The notes beneath the pieces were generated by a model. It saw only the letters and a list, made by a program, of their open reading frames with translations, made no database searches and had not been told where the DNA came from. Below are positions 57,328-64,000 of a DNA stretch of 64,000 nucleotides, piece after piece (the stretch's first letter is position 1; each line of letters opens with the position of its first letter). The DNA is from Bacillus changyiensis (GTDB taxonomy: Bacteria; Bacillota; Bacilli; Bacillales; Bacillaceae), in NCBI RefSeq assembly GCF_027706145.1, contig NZ_JAQFWW010000005.1, forward strand, positions 1-64,000, read 5' to 3'. A program made the translations under genes and the position numbers.

Positions 57328-57640
57328 TTAAAAAATAAAAAATCCCCGTCCCCCTATGAAAGGGACGAGGATTAATATACGGAATTCGTGGTTCCACCCT
57401 TTTTCCCGAAAAACGCAAAAAACCCTTGGTGCGTTTTCGGCTTTCGGTTCTGTAACGGGAAGTCCCGTCAGTTATTACTTGACAAAACGTCGTTTACAAC
57501 TGATGTTCAAAGGTGGTAAAAACATAATCCTAGACTTAGGAGACTTGCAGCCTTGGTCTCCCTCTCTGTTCAGCCGGTGTTCATGCTTTCATGTCCTTAT
57601 CAATACATAGGATTTTGAGTTAACCGTATTATAAACCGTT
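57328..57640 (-). promoter_or_regulatory. T-box leader of thrS
   Basis: AGGGTGGAACCACG (57388-57400 on the minus strand) is the T-box; the terminator AATCCTCGTCCCT/AGGGGGACGGGGATT followed by TTTTTTATTT is at 57328-57373. The preceding 240 bases form the rest of the leader. Uncharged tRNA-Thr should give read-through. Confidence 0.94.
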
Positions 57641-57652
57641 TAACATGCAAAA

Positions 57653-58495
57653 TCAAGAATACTCTTCAAAAATATTTTCTTGTGCAGGGAATGAGTCAAG
57701 CGAAAAGATCTTTACCCGTTCTTGGAAAATATTCTGAATCGTCTGGATCATGCCATGTTCCCGATTTCTTGTATAAAGGTCAATTCTTCTTGGTGCGATC
57801 GATACAAGCGGTGCAAGTAGATGAGAATCAATATACATCGGGTGCTCCCTCACAAATCGGCGGTCCATGTATTTCTTTTGTTCCCGTTCTGAAATAAACT
57901 TTAATTCCCATATGACAAACTGACCATCATGGACAATGTGAATATGGTCAATCATTGGTTTTTTTCCTGTTACATAATCTCTCAATGATTGAATAAAGGT
58001 CTGATATTCCTGCTCCATCTTATATTCATCAATCGCTGCCACGACATATTCTCGAAGCCGTTGATAATATTTTCCAAGACGGAATGTCATAAAGGAACGA
58101 ATCGAAAAGACAGTTTCTTCAAGACAAATCGTTTGGAGCTCCTGAATGATATATTCTTCACGTGGGGTATAATCACAGTTGAGAGGAAGCCCTTCCAGTT
58201 CTCCTTCCATTATGCTGTGAGCCAGTTGCAATATTTGCTGCTGTTCATCACGATCTAAATAGAAAAAATCTCCTTCAATGACCGAAAGCATATATTCATC
58301 TTCTTTACATTCTATAAAAAATTTCGTGAGGATAGGCTGGATGTATGTTTGAATACTGGCAGAGGAGTGGGTCTTTTCAATTCCGATCTTCCCTTCCGCC
58401 TCATGAACCTCGATATGCCGCTTTACATCTGCATTACGAAGCAGGTGTAAAAATACGGCTGTATCATCATCATCTTCAAATGTAATTTCGAGCAT
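57653..58495 (-). CDS. ytxC: sporulation-type protein YtxC
   Basis: A 280-residue protein matching YtxC. It is acidic at the N-terminus (EITFEDDDDTAVF), mostly helical in the middle (FLGKYYQRLREYVVAAIDEYKMEQEYQ region), with a conserved C-terminal HIVHDGQFVIWELKF and HMIQTIQNIF-like end. ATG 58495 has GGGGGGAC upstream. Present in spore formers only; function not known. Confidence 0.87.
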   Translation of the reverse strand: MLEITFEDDDDTAVFLHLLRNADVKRHIEVHEAEGKIGIEKTHSSASIQTYIQPILTKFFIECKEDEYMLSVIEGDFFYLDRDEQQQILQLAHSIMEGELEGLPLNCDYTPREEYIIQELQTICLEETVFSIRSFMTFRLGKYYQRLREYVVAAIDEYKMEQEYQTFIQSLRDYVTGKKPMIDHIHIVHDGQFVIWELKFISEREQKKYMDRRFVREHPMYIDSHLLAPLVSIAPRRIDLYTRNREHGMIQTIQNIFQERVKIFSLDSFPAQENIFEEYS

Positions 58496-58569
58496 GTTTG
58501 TCCCCCCTAACAACATCTGATACATGTATATGGGCGAGACAAAAAAATAGACTTAAAAAAGGTGAGCCT

Positions 58570-59202
58570 TTATTGAAATAGTTCCATCATCTTCTTTCTA
58601 AGTAACAGTGGGATAGTGATAAAAAGAAGATAGATCAATAAGGTGATGATAATAGCCATCATATCTCCTGATAGCAAGCTTGATCCGAGTATATTTAAAA
58701 TAATGGTGCCAGGTATGATCCCAATAGAAGTGGCAGCTAAAAACGGAAGCGGTTTTACTTTGAAGATGCCAGCTGCATAGCTGACAGTATCAAAATGAAT
58801 CGGTGCAAGTCTCAAATAAAGGATATAAAAGAAACTGTTTTTGTGTAAAATCATTCGAAGTGTTTTTAATTTTACAGATATTCTGTTAAAATTTGCACCG
58901 ATCTTGTATGCCAGTGCAAACGATAAAAACGCTCCTCCAGCTGCTCCGACAAAACAATATAAAGAACCTAACAGCGGACCAAACGCGAGCCCGCCACTGA
59001 CAGCAAATACAGAAGCAGGCAACAATAAAAACGGACGGATGATTAATAAACCGATATACATCATCGGAGCAAAAATTCCGAATGACATGACCCATTCCCT
59101 AATTTGCTTAGGATTGATATTAACAAATTTTGTATTAAACCAGATTCCCACTGCAACGACCACAACGACCGCCATCCACTTGCCGAGCGTTTTTATCGAC
59201 AT
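58570..59202 (-). CDS. ytxB: TVP38/TMEM64-family membrane protein YtxB
   Basis: A 210-residue membrane protein with about six helices and the DedA/TVP38 core (GLLIIRPFLLLPASVFAVSGG near 52-72, LRLAPIHFDTVSYAAGIFKV near 130-149, conserved arginine and re-entrant loops). May handle lipids. Lies 17 bases after dnaI. Confidence 0.87.
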   Translation of the reverse strand: MSIKTLGKWMAVVVVVAVGIWFNTKFVNINPKQIREWVMSFGIFAPMMYIGLLIIRPFLLLPASVFAVSGGLAFGPLLGSLYCFVGAAGGAFLSFALAYKIGANFNRISVKLKTLRMILHKNSFFYILYLRLAPIHFDTVSYAAGIFKVKPLPFLAATSIGIIPGTIILNILGSSLLSGDMMAIIITLLIYLLFITIPLLLRKKMMELFQ

Positions 59203-59219
59203 ATTTATTCATCTCCTGA

Positions 59220-60152
59220 TCATTTACGGCGATTGTTACCGTCAAGCCGTACAGGTGTCGCCAAATACAACACCCTTTCCATCAGCCTTGCCGCCTTTAC
59301 ATCCTCTTTTTCTCCCCTTTGGGAATATGTGAAATGGTGCTTTAAATCATCTGGACTAAAGTTTGAAGAAAAAAATGTTGGCAACTGTAGTGACATTCTG
59401 TGTTGAAGAATTGTACCCAGCACCTCATCCCTGACCCAGCTTGACATGGATTCCGCACCAATATCATCAAGCATAAGAACTGGCGTTGATTTGACCATAT
59501 CCAGCTTCACTTCCAATGATTGATCATGAATAGCATTTTTCAATTCTCTAACAAACTCTGGAACATAGACAAGAACAGATGAATGATCATTTGCGGCAAG
59601 TTCATTAGCAATCGCAGCGAGCATAAAAGTTTTGCCTACCCCAAATTTGCCATGGAGATAAACTCCTTTTCCTTTGCCTGTTTCATGATAAGTATGAAAA
59701 AATTCTGTTACATGTTGGATAACCTTGAGCCTGCTCGGATCATCCCCATCAATATCCGCTAATGTAGCATCAAGCAAATCTCTCGGGATATAAATGCTTT
59801 TAATTAATGAACGTTGTCTTTCCCGTTCATCATATCTGCGCTTTTCGGGACAAATATCATACTGGACATCAATTGTTTTTCCGTTTAGCATCAGCTTTGG
59901 ATAGTAACCTTGAATCAAATTTTTACATTCTTTAAGACCGGGACAATCTTGGCAGGCTTTGCTTTGTTGTGTAAATTCAAACAGTTTGTTTAAACTTCTG
60001 TCGATCATAGTTCGATCTACTTCTGATTGATGGTTCTTTAAAAATTCTTGAACATCATGATCAGAGAGAACCTTGTTTTTCATTTCTTCAAGTCGTTTTT
60101 GAAAATCAGGTCTTGTTGTCACACCTTGCAAAGCACGTTTTATCGGCTCCAT
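59220..60152 (-). CDS. dnaI: primosomal helicase loader DnaI
   Basis: A 310-residue AAA+ protein that loads DnaC helicase at oriC. The N-terminal zinc module has C67, C70, C76 and C101; Walker A is GKFGVGKT (168-175) and Walker B LMLDDIGAE near 228-236. Overlaps no gene; 19 bases from dnaB. Membrane- and DnaB-dependent in B. subtilis. Confidence 0.96.
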   Translation of the reverse strand: MEPIKRALQGVTTRPDFQKRLEEMKNKVLSDHDVQEFLKNHQSEVDRTMIDRSLNKLFEFTQQSKACQDCPGLKECKNLIQGYYPKLMLNGKTIDVQYDICPEKRRYDERERQRSLIKSIYIPRDLLDATLADIDGDDPSRLKVIQHVTEFFHTYHETGKGKGVYLHGKFGVGKTFMLAAIANELAANDHSSVLVYVPEFVRELKNAIHDQSLEVKLDMVKSTPVLMLDDIGAESMSSWVRDEVLGTILQHRMSLQLPTFFSSNFSPDDLKHHFTYSQRGEKEDVKAARLMERVLYLATPVRLDGNNRRK

Positions 60153-60171
60153 ATCTAGTTCACCTCACATT

Positions 60172-61596
60172 TTAAAGGGCAGAATGCTTTCTCAATTTTT
60201 TCACTTCTTCAAGCATCTTCTGTTTTTGCATGTCAAAATCTTTATGGTTTGCTACATTCTCTTTACTTTGGTCATTCTTATTTTCGGAAGTCTTACTATC
60301 CTCTAACCAATCCGGCAGTTTTTCTTCTCTGATGACCCTTTTACCTTGATTAGTCTTTCTGTTCTTTCCTTTCGTACGCTCTAAATATTCGCGGTGTGCT
60401 TCTTTGGCAAGCTTCATAGCCTCCCTTACTGTCTGCACTTGTTTTCTTGCCCAGTGGGAAGCGATGGTTTGCATATAGTTTTTCGAAAGCTTCATATCCG
60501 TTTTTAGCATCACGTAATAAATTAGAACATTTACGACACCAGGCGCTAACTTTTGGTCAAACATTATTTCTTCGACTATTTTCAATTCAGCTTTAGAAGG
60601 CTCTGCACCTTCCCCGATATCTTGTAACAATTTCCTTGGAGATACTCGCTCAAGCAGTGCGATTAATTCGTCTTCCTTTGATCTATTGGCTTGCTTTTCA
60701 TTCTGTTGCTCACGTAACCTGAGCGGTTGCACTTTATCAACAAGTTCGGGTAACAAACCGTTTCTTTCAATCTGATACCAGTCGCTTGCTGCCTTTCTGA
60801 GTGCTTCTATCGTGATTGTATCGTGTTCATCTATGGCTGACATCACAACACTTTGCATTTGCATAGGATCAATTCCATAAAGGAAAGCCAGTTTTTTAAT
60901 TGTTTCTTTCACTTGATCATTTAGCGCTTTTCTAGGTATTAGTGCGTCAGATAATCCTGCTAGAAACAAATCAAAATCAAACACATCATCAGTCACGGAA
61001 AGCGAACGATTTTGTCCCTCTTTTAAAAATTCTTGATCAGGGCTAAGTTCCAATGTCTCCATCATATCATCAGACATTTTCCATTCGCTCGGTTGAACAG
61101 AAGAAAAGACGTCATTGAATGAACGAGTAATATCCCGAAATCCCTCAGGCATCGAAGGATGTGAAAAGTATTCTTTTAGCTGCTGAAACCTCGTTTTACC
61201 GACGCGATTATACAAAAATACATTCAGCATCCCGTCCTGAAAGAATTCATTTGGTCTTAGCGGAGGGATTAATTCATATATAAAGAGACGTTCGTTTTCC
61301 GATTCTTTTACATACGTCTTTAACAGCCCAATCCCCTCGAGCTTTCCTTTTTCAGTGTGGATTGCTTTCAAGTTGGCTTGCAGTGCACCCATTAGTTGTT
61401 TGTGGGTTGAGCTTTCCCCCCAAACACTGTTTTTTTCAAGCTCACCCCAAAGCGTAAAATACAGGCTGAGCGAAAAAGAGCCAATTAAAGGCTGATATAA
61501 AAGTGTGATGATTTGCCTATCCAAATCCTGTAGCAACCCATCACTTTTGACCATATAAGGATCAACAGGAAGCAAATCGTTCCAATAATTACTCAT
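60172..61596 (-). CDS. dnaB: replication initiation/membrane attachment protein DnaB
   Basis: A 474-residue Bacillus DnaB (not the E. coli helicase). N-terminal winged-helix and two DnaD-like domains (about 205-300 and 320-405, NVLIYYVMLKTDMKLSKNYMQTIASHW) followed by a charged tail. It recruits DnaI/DnaC to the membrane-bound origin. First of the dnaB-dnaI-ytxB-ytxC cluster after nrdR. Confidence 0.95.
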   Translation of the reverse strand: MSNYWNDLLPVDPYMVKSDGLLQDLDRQIITLLYQPLIGSFSLSLYFTLWGELEKNSVWGESSTHKQLMGALQANLKAIHTEKGKLEGIGLLKTYVKESENERLFIYELIPPLRPNEFFQDGMLNVFLYNRVGKTRFQQLKEYFSHPSMPEGFRDITRSFNDVFSSVQPSEWKMSDDMMETLELSPDQEFLKEGQNRSLSVTDDVFDFDLFLAGLSDALIPRKALNDQVKETIKKLAFLYGIDPMQMQSVVMSAIDEHDTITIEALRKAASDWYQIERNGLLPELVDKVQPLRLREQQNEKQANRSKEDELIALLERVSPRKLLQDIGEGAEPSKAELKIVEEIMFDQKLAPGVVNVLIYYVMLKTDMKLSKNYMQTIASHWARKQVQTVREAMKLAKEAHREYLERTKGKNRKTNQGKRVIREEKLPDWLEDSKTSENKNDQSKENVANHKDFDMQKQKMLEEVKKLRKHSAL

Positions 61597-61674
61597 ATCT
61601 TTGCCAACCTTCCAATTCGTTTCTTGTCCTCATTTTACACTTTTTTCGTTCTTCAGATCATGCTTTTGTCATGA

Positions 61675-61702
61675 GAAAAGAGCTGGAAAATCTTTCAGCT
61701 CT
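61675..61702 (-). terminator. nrdR terminator
   Basis: AAAGAGCTG and CAGCTCTTT form a perfect stem on the minus strand, followed by TCTC. The U-tract is short, so read-through into dnaB is likely. Confidence 0.6.
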
Positions 61703-62161
61703 TTAACGTTCTTTCTTTATTAAATCCTTTAATTCATCGATGAACACATTAATATCTTTAAATTGACGGTATACCGAAGCAAATCTGACATAAGCCACCT
61801 CATCAATTTTAGCTAGACGGTCCATCACCAATTCTCCGATGCTTTCACTTTTCACTTCAGAAACACCTTGATTTCTAAGTTCTTTTTCAATCTCGAAACA
61901 AATATCTTCAAGCTGTTTTAATGCGACAGGTCGTTTTTCACAAGCTTTGATTAACCCGCGGAGAATCTTCTCCCTGCTGAACTCTTCACGAATTCCTTCT
62001 TTTTTGACAACAATAAGCGGAATTTCTTCCACTTTTTCAAATGTAGTAAACCGATAATGGCATGATTCACATTCTCGTCTTCTGCGAATCGACCTGCTTT
62101 CGTCAACCGGACGGGAATCCAAAACCCTTGATCCGTTATGCTGACATGCTGGACACCTCAT
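61703..62161 (-). CDS. nrdR: ribonucleotide reductase repressor NrdR
   Basis: A 152-residue ATP-cone repressor. The zinc ribbon has C3, C6, C31 and C34; the ATP-cone follows at about 47-137 ([20 protein letters not shown]). It represses nrd genes by sensing dATP/ATP. In B. subtilis also called ytcG. Confidence 0.97.
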   Translation of the reverse strand: MRCPACQHNGSRVLDSRPVDESRSIRRRRECESCHYRFTTFEKVEEIPLIVVKKEGIREEFSREKILRGLIKACEKRPVALKQLEDICFEIEKELRNQGVSEVKSESIGELVMDRLAKIDEVAYVRFASVYRQFKDINVFIDELKDLIKKER

Positions 62162-62350
62162 GTTTTCAGCTCCCTATTCAATTGTTTGTTAGGTATAGCA
62201 ATGTCATGTTCTGATGGATCCGAGTGTCAAGTCAAACTGGTCTATAGGGTTGTGATCACCCATTTTTACGGAAAACATTCTCAGCCCATGTACACTTCTC
62301 TCTCTATTCTATTAGAAACTCTCTATATTTCCAAGGAAAAACAGATAAAC

Positions 62351-62381
62351 AAAAAGGAGCGGACTTTTTAATCCGGCTCCT
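62351..62381 (-). terminator. speD terminator
   Basis: AGGAGCCGGATT and AGTCCGCTCCT pair on the minus strand and are followed by TTTTGTTT, right after the speD stop. Confidence 0.85.
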
Positions 62382-62390
62382 CTTTTGACA

Positions 62391-62771
62391 TTAAAGCGCC
62401 TGTGCTTTTGCCTGTTTTAGCTGAACAGGTCCCATGCCTCTCGGTATTTCAATGTTTTCTCTTGTTTCTGCTTTCAACTCATCTGCAATATGATCCGCAG
62501 CTACATTCGGATCTAAGTCTCCGCAAGTATAAACATCAATGCTGGCATATCCGTGTTCAGGAAAACTGTGGATGGTTAGATGTGACTCGGAGATAATGAC
62601 CACACCGCTCACACCTTGTGGTGCAAATTTATGAAACGCAACCTCTCTTACCTCAGCACCTGACTTCAGTGCCGCATTTACAAACGTTTTTTCAATAAAA
62701 TCCATGTCATTCAGCTTATCAAAATCGCATCCCCATAGTTCGGAGATAACGTGACGCCCCATTGTTTCCAT
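62391..62771 (-). CDS. speD: S-adenosylmethionine decarboxylase proenzyme
   Basis: A 126-residue proenzyme for spermidine synthesis. Self-cleavage between E62 and S63 ([14 protein letters not shown]) makes the pyruvoyl cofactor. Nearly identical to B. subtilis SpeD. ATG 62771 with GGGGGG eight bases upstream gives the B. subtilis N-terminus METMGRHV; the upstream extension is not conserved. Confidence 0.97.
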   Translation of the reverse strand: METMGRHVISELWGCDFDKLNDMDFIEKTFVNAALKSGAEVREVAFHKFAPQGVSGVVIISESHLTIHSFPEHGYASIDVYTCGDLDPNVAADHIADELKAETRENIEIPRGMGPVQLKQAKAQAL

Positions 62772-62910
62772 AGCATGGACCCCCCTTAACAAGAATTAAA
62801 AAGTGAATTTCTAAGCAACTGAACCGGTCATTTACCACGGGGGAAAGTTAGTCCGGAGAGGTCCTAACCCTTTAAGTAATGCCGAAGCGCTCACGAACTA
62901 GAAGTTCACG
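62772..62910 (-). promoter_or_regulatory. structured leader of speD
   Basis: The speD transcript has a leader of about 140 bases. GAACT-TCT-AGTTC forms a first small hairpin; AAAGGGTTAG and CTAACTTT enclose GACCTCTCCGGA in a second; CCGG segments could pair further. No terminator follows, so translational control is more likely than attenuation. No Rfam family can be named by eye. Confidence 0.5.
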
Positions 62911-62916
62911 AAAAAT

Positions 62917-62945
62917 AGTATACTTTGTTTGATTCTTTTTTGCAA
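62917..62945 (-). promoter_or_regulatory. speD promoter
   Basis: TTGCAA (62940-62945) and TATACT (62917-62922) on the minus strand with exactly 17 bases between them make a strong sigma-A promoter. Confidence 0.8.
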
Positions 62946-63006
62946 GGCGGTTTTGTTTAAATGTTGAATAAGGGGTTTTTATTTTATCTCCGTCCATGCT
63001 TTTATT

Positions 63007-64000
63007 TTATACAGCAGACAGATGTTTCATTCTTAAAGCAACATATTTGATTAAATCAACAACCCGACAAGAATATCCCCATTCGTTATCATACCATGCA
63101 AGCACTTTCATTTTTCTATTATCCAGTACCATTGTTGAAAGACTATCGATAACGGCTGAATAAGAATTTGTATTAAAATCAGATGACACAAGCGGTTCAT
63201 CGCAAACATCAATTATTCCTGCCATTGAACCTGCGGATGCCATTCGAAATACTTCGTTAATATTTTCAACTGTTACATCACTTTTTAAATCTGCCACAAG
63301 ATCAACAAGTGAAACATTAGAGACAGGAACCCTTAAAGCCAAACCATGCATTTTCCCTTTTAAATGCGGCATGACAAGTGACAAAGCTTTCGCTGCTCCT
63401 GTAGTGGTCGGAATAATGGACGAACCGCAAGCGCGGGCTCTTCTGAGATCCTTGTGTGGGTTGTCAATATTGTTTTGGTCGTTAGTAAAAGCGTGAACAG
63501 TTGTCACAAGACCGTTTTCAATCCCAAATGCATCATCAAGTACTTTGGCGACAGGTGCAAGACAATTTGTTGTGCAAGAAGCATTGGAAATAATCGTGTG
63601 CCGCTCGGCATCAAACTCACGCTCATTAACACCCATTACGATCGTAATGTCCTCATTCTTTCCAGGGGCAGTTAAGATGACTTTTTTTGCCCCTGCTTCA
63701 ATATGGGCCGCCGCTTTTTCTTTTGTATTGAATTTTCCGGTCGCTTCCACAACAATATCGATTCCATGTTCAGACCAAGGCAGTAAGAGTGGGTTACGCT
63801 GATTGGTCAAGATCACTTTCTTACCGTTAATGAGAAGGTAATCTTCCCCTGTTTTTATATCAAGCTCAAAACGACCATGATTTGTGTCATACTTTATTAA
63901 GTGAGCGAGTGTTTCCGCTGGATAGCTCGCATTAATGACTGCAATGTCAATTTTTTCATCAAGTAATGCTTTTCTAAAGACCATTCTGCCAATCCGGCCA
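63007..64000 (-). CDS. gapB: gluconeogenic NADP-dependent glyceraldehyde-3-phosphate dehydrogenase, 5' end cut by window
   Basis: The last 331 residues of GapB; the first nine codons lie outside the window (the frame is still open at 64000, reading GRIGRMVFRK). The active-site motif ASCTTNCLAP is intact and the C-terminus ends RMKHLSAV, like B. subtilis GapB. It runs in the gluconeogenic direction and in B. subtilis is repressed by CcpN during glycolysis. It precedes speD with a 235-base gap; the speD promoter lies in it. Confidence 0.95.
   Translation of the reverse strand, partial: GRIGRMVFRKALLDEKIDIAVINASYPAETLAHLIKYDTNHGRFELDIKTGEDYLLINGKKVILTNQRNPLLLPWSEHGIDIVVEATGKFNTKEKAAAHIEAGAKKVILTAPGKNEDITIVMGVNEREFDAERHTIISNASCTTNCLAPVAKVLDDAFGIENGLVTTVHAFTNDQNNIDNPHKDLRRARACGSSIIPTTTGAAKALSLVMPHLKGKMHGLALRVPVSNVSLVDLVADLKSDVTVENINEVFRMASAGSMAGIIDVCDEPLVSSDFNTNSYSAVIDSLSTMVLDNRKMKVLAWYDNEWGYSCRVVDLIKYVALRMKHLSAV

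Overview
The window is a chromosomal segment of a low-G+C Bacillus of the subtilis/pumilus clade. Gene order and protein sequences follow the B. subtilis stretch gapB-speD-nrdR-dnaB-dnaI-ytxB-ytxC-thrS ... infC-rpmI-rplT ... ysdB-ysdC-abnA-ara-abfA-cstA-sspI-ysgA-pheST-rnhC-zapA-cvpA-polX-mutS2-yshE-lcfA-fadR-fadB-etfBA-trxA-uvrC-lysC-yslB-sdhCAB-ysmA-gerE. Spore genes (gerE, sspI), L-box and T-box leaders and near-identity to B. subtilis housekeeping proteins support this. The exact species cannot be fixed from the window.

Bases 1 to about 8690 are one end of a temperate phage or skin-like element. On the minus strand it carries a replication/recombination block: DnaC/DnaI-like ATPase, DnaD-domain initiator, PD-(D/E)XK nuclease with a possible Fe-S cluster, its conserved partner, and several small ORFs. 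Further right are an antirepressor, divergent Cro/CI-type regulators with clear operators, a lipoprotein and an ImmA/IrrE protease. The element ends inside the sporulation regulator gene gerE: codons 1-51 of gerE are intact, and the usual 23-residue C-terminus is replaced by 17 codons of element sequence. This resembles skin in sigK and SPbeta in spsM, where excision in the mother cell restores the gene. It is the most interesting feature here. The other junction and the recombinase lie outside the window.

From 9 to 37 kb is conserved core: an SDR, ysmA, succinate dehydrogenase, yslB, aspartokinase II under a lysine riboswitch (with an internal start for its beta subunit), uvrC, trxA, the FadR-controlled fatty-acid genes, mutS2/polX, zapA/cvpA, rnhC, pheST under a T-box, ysgA, sspI and cstA.

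From 37 to 47 kb is a decaying arabinose locus. abfA, araQ, araP, araN, araM, araB and abnA are intact, but araD carries several frameshifts, araA is reduced to N- and C-terminal scraps, and araL is absent. The AraR operators and the cre site still stand in front of the ruined araA. The strain can apparently release and import arabino-oligosaccharides but cannot convert arabinose to xylulose-5-phosphate through this locus.

From 47 to 64 kb the core resumes with local differences: a frameshifted immunity-type gene (DUF2185/Imm33-like), a zinc alcohol dehydrogenase, the infC-rpmI-rplT operon with its L20 leader, a PhoD-like phosphatase without a Tat signal where B. subtilis has lytST/lrgAB, ysaA, thrS with a T-box, the dnaB-dnaI primosome genes, nrdR, speD with a structured leader, and the 5'-truncated gapB. 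No tRNA, rRNA, CRISPR array or intact insertion sequence was seen.
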